Shown here: positions 1 through 11,991 of the stretch, one piece after another
How positions within the stretch are numbered: the stretch's first letter is position 1
Layout: each line of letters opens with the position of its first letter
Assembly (NCBI GenBank): GCA_020740775.1
Contig: JAHEWK010000003.1
Location: forward strand, 2,294,001 to 2,358,000
Direction: 5' to 3'
Length of the DNA: 64,000 bases
Source: Ilyonectria destructans
Lineage: Eukaryota; Ascomycota; Sordariomycetes; Hypocreales; Nectriaceae
Notes under the pieces: generated by a model
What the model saw: the letters and a program-made list of their open reading frames with translations, nothing else
What the model was told of the DNA's origin: nothing
The model's database searches: none
Program-made: the position numbers and the translations under genes

Positions 1-385
1 GAGAGATCGGACGATGAAGACGGCGCCGAGATGGGGCAGGTGGGACTATGGGCATTGGGGAGGACCGTGCCTAAGCCAACTCTTCCGAGGAATGGGGAAT
101 GGGAGCAGGATGGAAATAACTCGGCTGAGTGGTGGGGTGGGTAAAGACACGTTCGGAGCGGCTTGAAATGGATGAGAGTGGTGAGGGGTGAGTGGTGGAG
201 CGGCAGAACATTCGTCTTGGATGAACAAGACGACGGGAGACATGTCAAAATGATGCGTCTGGCTGAATGACCTCATTGGGACAAAACAATGCGATTGTCA
301 CTTCACATTCAGCGTCGCACTTGCCCGCTTGCCCAGTCGGCGACCGAAGGAAGGCGTGACAGACAGTTAAGGCCGTGCCTACCTT

Positions 386-411
386 GGTACCTAGCTGGGC
401 AGCTAGGTACC
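386..411. repeat. perfect 12-bp inverted repeat, 2-nt spacer
   Basis: GGTACCTAGCTG (386-397) is followed by GG and then its exact reverse complement (400-411). The arms contain the GGTACC/AGGTACCT motif that recurs elsewhere in noncoding DNA of this window. It could extrude as a cruciform, or be a remnant of a small inverted-repeat element. No function is shown. Confidence 0.85.
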
Positions 412-2560
412 TTAGGTTTTGATTATCAGGGTCGCGTGACCGAGGTGAGTGGCAAGCAATGAAGGTGATAGTTGGTAGTATTCTAGCTATTCTAGAGCAA
501 TCGCCGACGCTGGCTCTCGATCTGGACGACGGAGCATGCCACAATGTGAGAGAAACAAGGCTCATGGTGTGTAGGAAGTACCTCGCAGTAGGCATGTGGA
601 AGGGCACAACAACGACCAGGGTTACTGGGCCGCACACACACATGTTCACTCATCAAGGACGCCTCTCGAAATTCAACCCTTCCTAGGTACAGATCACCTG
701 CTGCAAGATAATGACTCAACTAGATGCAATCGAGTGCCCCTGCGCATACACTGCAGGCAATGGTGGCTGCAGTGGCCACATGCCCTGAGGCGTCGCCGGA
801 AGCGTTTCCGTTCTAGTTTGTAGACTGTACCTCTAGGGTGCTATTGGGCCGTGGTCAGCATCCCTGCTCGAATTTGTTCAGAGTCAACAATCAAGTTAAA
901 TCTGAAATAGAACCTAGGGGTCCCGGAAAGGATAATTTAGTTTAGAGTGTTTAGTCATCTCGATCCGGTTGAGCTGCCGACTCTGGAGATATCGGGGAAG
1001 CGGCAATTCCGCACATCAACCACATCGCCAAACAAGGGTAAAAGGTGCTGCAGAGGAGATCATCCTGCACCTCGCTTTGGCTCCCTGTCGTAGTCAGCGA
1101 TATGTAATTGGCCCCCATACGGTCTCGGACTAGGTCTCTCCCTGGAGCGGCAGCATCCGTGGCGATCTCAGGGCAAGCTCTACTCCAAATCACCAGCAGC
1201 AGTGCATCTCGGCCGGCATTGGATGCTTGCCTGGGCATCGATGCGTATTTGATTTGCGACACTTAGGCGCCCGCATCTCGTTTACACGCATCTGAGTGAA
1301 TTTAGCCTGGTTTGGGTAGAGGCTTGCGAGATGCGAACCAATGTCGACCCGAGGAGCCATGTTAGAACTACTGTGTTGGAGGCTGATACGCGGAAGCTGT
1401 CGTGGGACGGCTTTGCCTAGCATCAGTCAGCAAGGGAGAATGCCCCAAGCCTTGATGTACTCGTGTTAATTCGTCATCGTGGTCAGTGCCTCATGGACGC
1501 CCGCCGCTGGTATCAGCCTGCTCGGCCTGCCGTTAAAATCCGCCACGGGAAGAAGAGCCGGTGAGTGCGGAGGTGATCGAATGACATGATAGTACCACGT
1601 CTCCCCGTGACTGACTGACAGACTGTTGACTGACTCACTTGTCTGACTAGCAGGGAAGAAGACAGGCAAGCAAGGTAAGCAAAGCAAACAAGTTGTACAA
1701 TCAAACAGGCAGACAACGAGGCAGATCAAGCCGGCGGGCAGGCAGATACGCAGATGGGTAGGCAACCAGCCGTCAACCGAGCCGAAACACGTTGCGGTGG
1801 TGTTGTGGATGGCTGTTGTTGTTTGGCTCAGACATCGGCCGGATCAACTGAAGGCCAGAGGGAGTACCTAGATAGTACCGAGGCTGACGATGGATGGAAG
1901 GCGAACTGGACTTGTTGCCTTTTACGTGCCTCCTATGGAGCACCTGCTAACTACGCACCCAAGGTAGTCACTGCGGAGGATATGAACTAGGATGGGAAGT
2001 AGATCCGCGAGGCGGGAGCGTGGCAGTGGGGGGTCGTAGCGGGCTAGACGGCGGCCCTAGGCCACCGCCAATTACCAGGCAACTCACTGAAGCACCCGAG
2101 ACACCCCCCGCGCCACTGTAGACGGGAAGCTGGCGGGCGGTTGATGCCCGCTGCTGTGTCGTCACCGCCGCGCCCGCCGAGGCCCACTAAGCCCACAGCG
2201 AAATTTGCCCCTCCAGCGCCCCTCGGGTCTCCCCCTCCCCTCTATTCGTAGGTACCTCCACTCCGCTAACCTTCGGGTTCCAGGTTGTAGGGACGGAGTA
2301 CGTAGGCGGTAGGCTACCTAAAACGTTCCGGGGCATCACCCGCGTCACCCACTGTAACCTTGACCGGCGCTCCGTCAGCTTCCAAGGTTCCCCAGCCAAG
2401 CTCCATCTGCTTCTCCCGGTACGGTACTAGTTCAACCAGCCAGCAGGCCGTCCACGAGTCGCTTTGACCTCGAATCCATCAAACTCCATCCGTCCTGAAG
2501 CCAGCGACTCCAAGATCCGCGTCACGACCTAAACCTCCCCCACTCCGCCTCCGCCTCCAA

Positions 2561-2616
2561 CCCTTCTCCCTCCCTTCTCTCTTCTTCTTCTTCTCCTTCT
2601 CCCTTTTTCCTCCTCC
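2561..2616 (+). promoter_or_regulatory. pyrimidine-only tract in the DDI1 promoter or leader
   Basis: Fifty-six consecutive C/T residues with CTT and CCT units lie about 330 bp upstream of the DDI1 start. CT-rich tracts close to transcription starts are typical of filamentous-fungal housekeeping promoters. The link to DDI1 is by position only. Confidence 0.55.
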
Positions 2617-2944
2617 GAACCTTCGACTTGCCCCCCACACTGGTTTTGCTCGGAACCCTCAGATACTTCTCCTCACCAACCCCCCGGACAGCCAAGCAGA
2701 CAGGTAGGCTTGAGCTTCGCTTGCTACCTGTCTATCATATCTCGGTGCTGTCTGCTGGGCCTACGCAAGCCCAGAAACCTCAAGTCTCCCAGGGTTGCCA
2801 CTACAAACAACCAACACCGCAACCACAACCACGACTGCAACCTAGCCACTTGTCCCCTCGATTCCTCTTCCTACCCCGACCAGATCTCCTCTCTGTGTAT
2901 CCTGGTAACCAGCCGAGCAATCCGAGCTCGTAGACCTGCCCAAA

Positions 2945-4370
2945 ATGTAAGATCTACATCCAGCTCCCGTAGCCCCGCTATTGCTCAATGCTGACCCGTC
3001 ATCGGCAACCAGGCGCATCACACTCAACATCTTTAACCCCCAGGCCGGGGAGCAGGACAGCCTGCTTACCCTCGAGATCTTCTCCGAAATGACCATGGCC
3101 ACACTCCGCGAGTCCATCCACGCCGAATCCACCATCCCTGCGACCTCACAACACATCTACCACAATGGCCGTCTCATCTCAGATGACTCCAAGACCATGG
3201 AGCAGCTGCAGATCACTGATGGAGAGATGTTGGCACTGCATGTTCGCGACATGCGAGGCAGCACTGGCGTCCCCGACCAGGCGCCCCGCCCCCAGCAGCC
3301 TCGGAGACGGGCAAGCAACGAACAAGATCCTGAGCTCATCCGCCTACAGGTCCTTGGAGATCCTGCATTGAGGCAGCAGCTTCAGAGACAACATCCTGAC
3401 TTGGCTTCCGCAGTAGAAGACCCGGCCCGCTTCGCCCGCATATTCCATGACAGCCAAGACCGTGAAAATAGAGAGCGTCTAGAACGACAAAGAGAGATAG
3501 AGAGACTCAATGACGACCCTTTCAATATCGACAACCAGAAGAAGATCGAGGAGATGATCCGCCAGGAGAGAGTCATGGAGAACCTGCAGAACGCTATGGA
3601 GCACAACCCAGAAGGTATGCCATACGACCTCGCCGCATAATACTTATGCAATTGCTGACTTGTCTCTAGTCTTTGGTAGAGTCCACATGCTCTACGTGGA
3701 CGTTGAAGTAAATGGCTATAAGGTTAAGGCGCTGGTCGATTCTGGTGCCCAGGCCACAATCATGTCTCCTGCTTGCGCTGAGGTATGTGGCATCATGCGG
3801 CTGGTTGATACACGATTCGCTGGTGTAGCCCGTGGTGTGGGAACCGCGACCATTATTGGACGTGTTCACTCTGCTCAGATTAAGATTGGCAACCTCTTCC
3901 TGCCTTGCAGTTTTACAGTCATGGAGGGCAAGGCTGTCGATTTGCTTCTTGGCTTGGATATGCTCAAGAGATACCAGGCCTCTATTGACCTAGCCAAAGA
4001 CAAGCTGATCATCCAGGGCGTGGAGGTTCCTTTTCTGGGAGAGGCTGAAATTCCCAGAGAAGAGGAGACCCTCACCGAGGAACCCACTCTACCTGGCCCT
4101 TCAGGAACCAGCATCGGCCAGCGATCGGGAGCTGTGATACCACCAGATGCTCCGCAGCAACAGCCCCCGGCTGCACCACCGCAGGCTCCCGCTCCCGCAC
4201 CAGCTCCCGCCGCGCCGCCCGCTCAACCGCCAGCCTCGAGGCCCAACATCTCACCCGAAGCGGTCGAAAACCTGGTAGCCATGGGAGCCACTAGAGAGCA
4301 GGCGATCCAGGCCTTGCAGGCGGCAGAGGGAAACCCCGATGTAGCCGCCAGTCTCATCTTCTTCTCGTAA
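2945..4370 (+). CDS. DDI1: DDI1, UBL-UBA shuttle and aspartyl protease
   Basis: Ubiquitin-receptor protein with a retropepsin-like fold that delivers or cleaves ubiquitinated clients at the proteasome. Model: exons 2945-2946, 3013-3614 and 3670-4370 (434 aa). The first intron (2947-3012) splits the start codon AT|G; joining gives MRITLNIFN, the expected start of the ubiquitin-like domain. A CTGAC branch site precedes its acceptor. The second intron (3615-3669) rejoins the frame just before the protease domain. Domains: ubiquitin-like about 1-75; helical HDD about 130-200; protease about 200-330 with catalytic DSGA at 225-228; Pro/Ala-rich linker about 350-393; C-terminal UBA about 395-434 with the MGA loop. 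All Ddi1 domains are present, so it is probably active. It converges with RRP8, 321 bp apart. The family call is very secure; the split start codon needs transcript proof. Confidence 0.96.
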
Positions 4371-4691
4371 TCTGGGACACTCGAAAGGCATTATGACTAG
4401 CATGACAGGGTATCAGGTATCAGGACAAGGACGGAAGTTCAGAGTTTTGGCGTGAGACGGATGATAATTAGATACGGGTTCTGGACAGCTCGTGGCGACA
4501 AGTGGATAGAGACGATGGCTCGGCTGCGCACATGCGGAGAGATTACATCTGGCTTGTCTACTTTGCTCGCATGGAATGACTTTTAAGAAAACCCCCTTTT
4601 CAGATAAACTAAAACAAGACATGACAGTGTATGATGCGGGTATTCGTCGTCGTGGAAACTAAATACAGTACCAGCCCAGAAATCAACTCCC
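4371..4691. other. convergent 3' spacer between DDI1 and RRP8
   Basis: This 321-bp spacer separates two facing stop codons and must hold both 3' UTRs and polyadenylation sites. AT-rich segments occur near 4580-4690. No coding potential was seen. Confidence 0.6.
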
Positions 4692-6176
4692 CTATCGAAT
4701 TTTGTAGACGCAGGGCTTCAGGATGGAAGCCTCGTTCGCCTCGGGCTGCTCATCGATCGGATCAATCTTGCGGATGATGGGCCTCCTCCCTCTAGGAGGC
4801 TCCTGCGGCTTCACTCCCTTGCCCTTGGTCGGCTGTGCAGCCTTGATGAAGTGCATCTTGACAAACATCTTGTTGGACAGATCGATCGCCTCACGGTCGC
4901 CCTGGGGGACGAAGCCGCGGGACTTGAGCACCTCAACAAAGGCGGAGACATCCGTCTCGCGGCGGCGGTCCTCCATGCCGTCGACCTCGACAGACAGGTC
5001 TTCGTCGTTGTTGCCGTCGTCGGCGCCCTTGCCCTTGGCCTTCTGGATCTTCTTGCGATTTCCAACGCTGTGGGTGACGGGGGCGTTCTTTTTGCGGATG
5101 GGGCCGAAGCGGCTCTTGATCTCAGCAACCCAGAGCTCGCCCTTCCAGTGCAGGATGCGGTAGGCCTCCTCAACGAAGTCGACCCAGTTGGTGCCCATCA
5201 AGGCGAGACAGAAGACGGCCACGTTGATGGAGCCGTCCGGGAGGGGCAGGTTGGCGATGTCGGCCTTGGTGACGAGCGGGCTAGGGCTCTGGAGATCGAA
5301 GCTCTTGACGGTGACGCGCAGCTTCTTGCCGTCGATCTGCAGGGCCTCGGCGAGGCGGGCGTCGCCGCACCCAAGGTCGGCAATGGTGCACTCCTGGTTC
5401 GTTCGGGGCAGCACCGTCTTGGCGAGGGTAAGCGGGGGGGCGCCGGGGCGCTGCTTGCCAGGTTGGCGGACACGGCCGCGGCCACGGATGTCCTTGAGGA
5501 AGCTGTCGACGGGGTTCTCGGGCCAGACCTTGACCTGGCGGCGGAAGCCCTCGTGGTACTCGTCGAACATCTCGGGGGACTCGTCGAAGAGCTGGTACGA
5601 CTCCTCGGAAGGGCGCGTGTACAGCGTCTCGTTGAGGTGCCGGAACCGCGCCGAGATCAGCTTCTCTCTCATGGACGCTTGGAGGGGAGTGAGTTTGGGA
5701 GCGGGAGGTGCGACGGTCTTGGTGACGGCCTCGGTCTTTGCTGTTGAGGTCTGCTCTGAGGTGGCGGTATCGGCATCATCTGTGGGCTTCTGCTTCTGCT
5801 TCTTGTTCTTCTTGTCCTTCTTTTGCTTGGGCTGCGTCTCGCTCTCCTTCTCACCCTCCTTCTCACCCTCCTTCTCACTCTTCTTGTCGCCGCTCTCATC
5901 CTTGGCACCGGCGGCCTTCACATCTCCCTTCCCGCCCTTCTTCTGCCGCTTGGCAGCCTGTTCGGGCTTCGGGGCATCGCTCTTCTTGCCCTCGATGACA
6001 GATTCCCACAGGTCAGCAACCGTCGAGGCCGTGACGCCTTCGATAGCAGCAGCGGCCGTGGCGGCGCCTGCTCGCTTGCGCTTCCTGGGTTTTGAGCCGG
6101 GAGCATTGTTGCCAGCGGACTGCGTCTCAGACTTGAGGGTGTCTGCCGAGACGGACCATCCCGGTACAGCAAACAT
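4692..6176 (-). CDS. RRP8: RRP8, 25S rRNA m1A methyltransferase
   Basis: Nucleolar SAM-dependent methyltransferase that makes an N1-methyladenosine in large-subunit rRNA and assists early pre-rRNA processing. A single exon encodes 494 aa. The start at 6176 (MFAVPGWSVSADTLKSE) is the first ATG of the frame; the frame runs further upstream only through non-ATG codons. Residues about 20-170 are Lys/Glu/Ala-rich and disordered, with KEGEKEGEK repeats, as expected for nucleolar proteins. The catalytic domain follows: the SAM-binding motif ADLGCGDARL is at about 266-275, and the conserved core with MGTNWVDF...WVAEI is at about 330-355. Yeast Rrp8 is about 390 aa; the extra length lies in the N-terminal tail. 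The last gene-proximal 3' sequence is shared with DDI1. Confidence 0.95.
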   Translation of the reverse strand: MFAVPGWSVSADTLKSETQSAGNNAPGSKPRKRKRAGAATAAAAIEGVTASTVADLWESVIEGKKSDAPKPEQAAKRQKKGGKGDVKAAGAKDESGDKKSEKEGEKEGEKESETQPKQKKDKKNKKQKQKPTDDADTATSEQTSTAKTEAVTKTVAPPAPKLTPLQASMREKLISARFRHLNETLYTRPSEESYQLFDESPEMFDEYHEGFRRQVKVWPENPVDSFLKDIRGRGRVRQPGKQRPGAPPLTLAKTVLPRTNQECTIADLGCGDARLAEALQIDGKKLRVTVKSFDLQSPSPLVTKADIANLPLPDGSINVAVFCLALMGTNWVDFVEEAYRILHWKGELWVAEIKSRFGPIRKKNAPVTHSVGNRKKIQKAKGKGADDGNNDEDLSVEVDGMEDRRRETDVSAFVEVLKSRGFVPQGDREAIDLSNKMFVKMHFIKAAQPTKGKGVKPQEPPRGRRPIIRKIDPIDEQPEANEASILKPCVYKIR

Positions 6177-6813
6177 CTTGACGAGCTGGCGATTGGGGTT
6201 GTTGGTCAATTGCTGTTGGTGTTGTAGTGGGTGCTGGTGACTTTTCTTCAACTGATTTTTTTACACTTACGTCCTAGAACGGCAATTAGGCGGCGGGGTG
6301 GCCCGTGCGCGAGCTACTGATTGTTGCGACTCAGCGTAAGACGGACAGCAGCTCTCCATCGTCATGACATGGACGCAACATATAAACTTAATAAATAAAT
6401 GTTGGATAATGAACCTTGGACTTTATACATGTTAATTATGCATAAATTGAATATACGAGTTGTGCAGCGCGGTGGTGCTTGAGAGATAAGTCAAGAGTAT
6501 GAGACTCCCATGACAGTTACTGCTATGGTCAACAGGAACAATGAGGCTTGGCGGGTAGCTCAGTAGTACGCCATGGGTTTCAGCTTTGCTAAGTTACAAG
6601 GATATGTGCATGGTGACTTGCAGAGTGCCGTTACGACCTAATTATCTAGGAGGCGTTAAGGCATCTAATGCAGCCCTGTGAACCGCTGAGGCACCGTTAG
6701 GCGGGACACGAGGTGTCACGCCTACAACTGACTGTGTATAATATTGTCTACTTGACCTTGAATCAGAAAACCCCACACCTGGGTCTAAACTTCCTTCTCT
6801 CGTCCGCAATCAA

Positions 6814-6950
6814 TATGGCATTTGAATCTACTACTGCGGGAACAGAAGCAGAGAAACGTCTACTGAGTTGCGCCTCCGTCGATAACTATTGGACACCGCC
6901 AGTCAAGTTACGGTTTGAGGAACTCGTAGGAGGAGTAGATACGGTTAAAG
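6814..6950 (+). repeat. possible decayed repeat copy A
   Basis: A short stretch, best around 6822-6893, resembles 44473-44540. Both contain CTACTGC[G/A]GGAACA and then CCGTCGAT[A/G]ACTA, with most differences being transitions. Translation gives similar peptides (TTAGTEA...SVDNYW here, ATAGTKA...AVDDYF in copy B). It looks like a fragment of a once-coding dispersed element, but the family was not identified. Confidence 0.35.
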
Positions 6951-9113
6951 AATAGAGGCATCGAGAAATAGTAAGTTAGGATATTTGAAATGCCGCCTCG
7001 GGTATATAGGGTAAGGTTGAAGAACCAACTCCGGAGAGACGGTGTATATAATTATAGGTTAGGATCGGATACTGCAACGGTTTGAACAATATCAACAACT
7101 TGCGCGATGAATGCGATAGAGACCTAGCCTTGCAAATTGTCCCGGGACTCATCGGTGAGTTTTAGAAGAAAGGCACGTTGCATTCGGACCGGTTCCTTGG
7201 CGACTGCTCCCTGTCTCCGAACGGGTCGGGGTTGACTAATTCCTGGAACGGCGATGATTCCCAACTCGCTGGCTGTGGTACCGGATCTCACCCTGCATCC
7301 GAGATTGTACGAAGATGCCCCGGAAAACCTCTCGTCGGCCGCGGAGAAGCATGCATGTGACTAGCCGCCGGCACGGAGAGAGGCCGTCCCCGGGGCCGTA
7401 GCCGCGACACTGGGAGGTGGGTGACGCGGAATGCGTGTGCTCCATCCTGTAGACCATCTGCCTTGAGTGACTGGCTGGTAGAAAGGCGGCACTGGGCACT
7501 CCGCCGCTCGGATGGATGACAGGCCACTGTGCGCGAGAGACAGCTGCAGCAGGAACTGTGAGTCAACTGCCACCCGTGGTCTTGCTTATGCTTGAGGCCG
7601 GCTTGGCTTCGAGATAGTGACGAGGGCCAACTGGTTTCCATTCAAGGATTGGCTACATGGTCGGAAGTCGTCACACCGTCTCGCTCCAAGAACATACCCC
7701 GATCCGCGTGACCATGCTATTTACGACTGCGGGTAGATGCAGAGGTTCACGTATAGTTGGCGTCAAGACGAGACGTAGAGCAGAGACACATTGGCACGGT
7801 AACAGTCATCACAACTATTGAGGGCCATCGAGAATAAAAAAAACCACCCCCGCGTTGGTTATGGCAGGTCACGAGAGCTGGGCAGGCAGCGCGCCAATGC
7901 CGATCTCCAACGGCGTGAACTCGTGGAAGGATACAGTAACCTGGCCTGATGCACGATCCCGGGGCATTGGCGTGGCTTCCCGCGAGCAACCACGCACTGG
8001 GCGCTTCGTCCGAACACGAGGCGCAACTCTAACTCATGTTTGGGGCCTGTGTTGACGCCCAGTCGTGGAGGTTGCCGGACAGAAACGTTGACTCAGAGCA
8101 GTACTGGTGCAATCGCGCGAGGCTACAGTACGGCCTGGAGGAGCTTAACTCTCGACAGAGACTTGGCCATGTTGTTGGTGAACGTTGTGGCGGTCAGGGG
8201 CCGACATACAACTCACTCCAGGCCAGAGGTCAATACCACCTTGCAGAATGGCCTTTGTCCCTCAGAACCTATACCCCCAACGGGACCAGCTGAATGCTGT
8301 ACGCAGTGCCCAGCCTCCGCTATTCCAGGCAGACAGAGATGGCTCGTACTTGTGGAACGGCCAAAGTGACGGCCACCAGTCTCGTTGCCGCAGGCCTCTA
8401 AAGGCGTCGATTTGTTTTGGCACGGTATCATTCAGATATGCCTGGATGAGACAGGATAGACCAGGCACAACTTTCCCCAGGCTGGTCACTGCTGAGCGGG
8501 TGTAAGACCTGTCTGCTCAGCCATTATTGATCGAAGGCTGGGTGTCGAGGATCACACTGGACACGTTCCCGCAGCAGAGAAACGGCGCCTCGGCAGCTAG
8601 CTGCAGGTTCACAACATGGTGGCTTGCTGGGGGGAGGGGCCTTTGGGTGAAATGACTCTTCGGGATGAGCTGGATAGATGGCCTACCCCTCCACAGCTGG
8701 CGATGAGGCAGAGATCCGACCAAGGCAGAGATGCCGACCTAGATGAGATGGTTGCGCAAGGGCAGTGCCTCTGGTTCTCGTACCGTCGTGAGAGACATGG
8801 CATGCGATCAAAGGGACCTGGAGATGGGCGCGAGACGAGGGATGTGCAACACCGTGCAATGTTTGTGTCACACAGCAGCATGACTGTGAGCTGCATCGAC
8901 TGCCTCTAGGTGACCAAGGGTAAAGCCGGAGGTAGGTGCTTGTAGGCATGGAAATGGGTCTGGGTCTGGGTTTGGGATGGGGTGATGCTGGTTGTTGGCT
9001 GCGGTGTACATGGAACCTACCGAAATGGACAGGCTTTGTGAGCCTCGAGATTGTGGCTGCGTAGAGGAGACGTGGGAATTGGGCCAGTCGTTGGGGACAG
9101 CTGAATGTGAGGA

Positions 9114-9149
9114 GCACTTGTAGCACGAGGGGCACTTGTAGCACGAGGA
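9114..9149. repeat. 18-bp tandem duplication
   Basis: Two adjacent copies of GCACTTGTAGCACGAGG plus one base (9114-9131 and 9132-9149) differ only at the last position. The setting is noncoding. Replication slippage is the likely origin. Confidence 0.85.
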
Positions 9150-10656
9150 GCATGTCCTAGCAGCATGATGAGCGCAAGGAGCAAGTGGCAGCTGGAGATG
9201 GTGATGGTGATTGCAACGGTCATGGTATTGGTGATGGTGGCAGTGTTTGTGGAGGTGTTTTTGGGATATGCTTTCGCTCAGATTAGTCGCGTTGCACAGG
9301 GACGAGGTTGCTAATAACTTAAGGTTTTGGCAACCGTTCGGAGGGTCCGAAGAGGAAGGAGCGGGTCCTGTCCGAGAAGCGCCCGAGCGAGCCGGCTCTC
9401 GAGTAGACTTCGGCATCTCGCTTGGCTGGCCTCTAGCCCGTAGCAGCCTGGAGTACGGATATTGGAAGGGATGTGAGGCTTGAGGGCTAGTCGGCTTCAA
9501 GTTTCAGGGTCCATTGTTGAAAAAAGTCTGTTGAATAATAGGCAGGGGGCTGCTTACGGTGCCTTGCAAGAGGGACCGCCTTTTGGGTGGCTGCAGGACA
9601 GACGTTGGTTGGAGGCTTGATGATCATCTTCGTATGCGAGAGAGGCGATGCGCGGATGGACGGCCGCCGGACTAGAACGAACCCTGCTAATGGCGAGGAG
9701 AGCGGGGATAAGGTTAAGACGGATGCACTGGCCGACCGCGCGCTTCTGGGCCATCCGCCTCGCCTCGCTGTTTGAGTGTCGGGCAGTTGCGAGACCTGAC
9801 GTCGACGGTTCGCCAGCCACCAGCCACCAGGAACCTTGCTTGTAGGGCTGTAACTTAATCCCTGGGTGGTATTTTATTAGTAACCGTATTATTGCACGCT
9901 AGTTGGAGGAGGAATTGGAGTTTGGAGACGGAGATGGAGATGAGATGAGATGGGCAGTGAGACGAGACAGAGAGGAGGAGAGGAAAAAGGTGTGCGCGTG
10001 TGAGACACCCCTCGACACCGCCTGATGCTGTCCGGGAATAGGAGCATGGCTGCTCGATGTACGTAGTAAATGGCCCCTTCGGCACGCCGGAGCATGGGCA
10101 AAGTGAGCGAGGAACTGGGCGAACGAATGAGGGCATGGCAGTCGGTGGATGTTGGAAACGGTAACACGGCACGGCATGCCACCCATCTGCAATCTGCAAT
10201 CTGGACCCATCTAACCAACCCTCGCCAGCCGCCATCCGGCCATTCAGTCTGTCGATATGCATGCGGGTTCGTAACTTGCCAGACCGGGGTCTTGGCTCTC
10301 GGGGTCTCGTTGCGGCTTGGGAACCCACTCCCACGTTGGGTAGGACCTGTCTGCCGGACGTGCTAATGCCAGTTGGTGGTGAGTCGGGTCTTGGCTCGAC
10401 ACACGCGTACTGTACGAATACCGGTATGCCGACCTACCTGTACCTATTTTCCCAACGGGCGACTAATACTGTACTCTAGACGCACATCCACCCCGGCCGG
10501 CATCCGCTCTCCATCAATAAGAGCTCCGTGCTAGAGGCTTAGGTACCTGCTAAAGGACCATCTCCGTATTCGATGGTAGGCCTCGGTTCGGTGTTCAGTG
10601 TTCAGTCTTGTCTTTCGACTGCCCCGTCCGTGTCTGTGTCTGTGAAGGTGTGCGTA

Positions 10657-10680
10657 TGTGTGTGTGTGTGTGTGTGTGTG
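10657..10680. repeat. (TG)12 microsatellite
   Basis: Twelve uninterrupted TG units lie in noncoding DNA about 2 kb upstream of the Zn2Cys6 gene. Such a run can vary in length between strains and can adopt Z-DNA. Confidence 0.95.
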
Positions 10681-10988
10681 GTAGACCCTTTCTTTGGGCG
10701 ACCACGCACCAACCTGGTGGTCCAAATCCATGCCTCCTCTCCTCAATGTCAGGACATGCATGGCGTAGGTTAGGGACTTTGGATGCAAATTGCACGGACG
10801 AGATCTCCCTTTTACGATAGATGCCGCGGCCCTTGCCCCTCCCACCACGTTGAGGGCGTCCTGGTCCCTGGTCCCTTGTCCCTTGTCCCTGGTCCTCGCC
10901 CCTGTCATCGGCCTCGGCGTCGACTTGTCCCTTGTTTCCTTGTTTCCCCTCCTCGATCTGGCAGAGAGACAGAAGAAACAGAAGCAAG

Positions 10989-11023
10989 CAGCCAACAGCC
11001 AACAGCCAGCAGCCAGCAGCCAG
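10989..11023. repeat. 7-bp tandem repeat, CAGCCAA/CAGCCAG x5
   Basis: Five contiguous 7-bp units occur: two CAGCCAA followed by three CAGCCAG. A neighbouring stretch (about 10862-10890) is a separate GTCCCTT-like 7-bp array. Both are noncoding. Confidence 0.85.
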
Positions 11024-11991
11024 CCAAGTCACCCACCCTCCTTGCCCTGACCCTTGTCCGGCTGTGGTTTTTGGTGATACCCACCATCTCTTCTCGTCGG
11101 TTCACTCCTCCTGCCCGCAGCGCCGCCGCCGCCTCACATCCATCCCCATCCAATGCCCTTGATCTGATCTCGCGCGGCCTTTGCTTTTGTGTGTCAGTCT
11201 CTTTCTCCTTGCAGCCGACTGCGGGCTCACGCTCTTGCTTTTCCTCTTATTCTCCCACCTTTTCCCTTCTCGCCGGCTCTCACACCGCCGCCTTCCGACT
11301 AGCAACACGGCGAGCAGCAATCACGGACCGACTGCCATTTCTCTTGTGCAGTTTGCTTCTCTGGCCCCTCCAAGTCCCGACGCAACAACTCCACTCCCCC
11401 ACCCACCTCCCGACACCATCACCTCACCTTACCTTAGCTACCTCCATACCTACCGACTAAGTTACGTAGTAGGACTACACTGCCTATTACCTACCTACAC
11501 GGCACGGCACTTTCACTGTGCAAGGTACGGGCGTCAGTCAACTCTTGGCTGCCAATTGCCACCATCACCAGCGCCCCCCACAGTGTAAACCCATCACCAT
11601 ACCATAGTACCATCTCCACCTCTACCTACCACCGCCTAGCATCGACCTTACCCACTGCACCCGCTAGCTGTCTGCGGCAGTCGTCTTGCGCCTTAGTCTG
11701 GGCGAGCCCACTTTCACTTTTGCTCAGAAGCCGCGGCCTGTTCTCTCATTCATAGTCACCTTATTTACAACAGGCTAGGCTAGGCCACTCGCTCAAGTCA
11801 CTCAGTCACTGCTTTCCCTATCTTGAGCTACCTACCTACCTACCTTCCATCTCTTCCTTACCACTCTTCCACGACCCCCTTGTGCGGCACAGCGCAAAAC
11901 AATTGCTTCAACTCATCGGGGAATCGATCCGCTCTCCGTCGAGAGACAAGAGACAAGAGCCCAGACACGGGCCACAAACACAAAAGACAAG

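Larger units (their letters stand above)
1..2944. other. noncoding region upstream of DDI1
   Basis: No reading frame here looks like protein. The open frames are short, overlap on both strands, and lack domains or sensible splice joins. The stretch holds a strong hairpin (386-411), a simple-sequence zone rich in GACT/GGCA units (about 1610-1760), one AGGTACCT palindrome near 2250, and a pyrimidine tract (2561-2616) that probably belongs to the DDI1 promoter or leader. A gene fragment running off the left edge cannot be excluded. Confidence 0.6.

Noticed and set aside
2794..2802. PACE-like element (reverse of GTTGCCACT) upstream of DDI1
   Set aside because: It differs from GGTGGCAAA at two positions, and a match of this quality is expected by chance.
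4851..5747. plus-strand frame of 298 codons opposite RRP8
   Set aside because: It is a shadow of the strongly GC3-biased RRP8 methyltransferase frame.
6555..6640. tRNA-like D-arm sequence GTAGCTCAGTAGT
   Set aside because: There is no matching T-arm (GTTCGA-type) or acceptor stem at the right distance, so no cloverleaf can form.
8868..9500. minus-strand His/Cys/Ser-rich frame of 210 codons
   Set aside because: It starts with TTG rather than ATG, its composition follows the GTGATG repeats on the other strand, and it has no domain or splice context.
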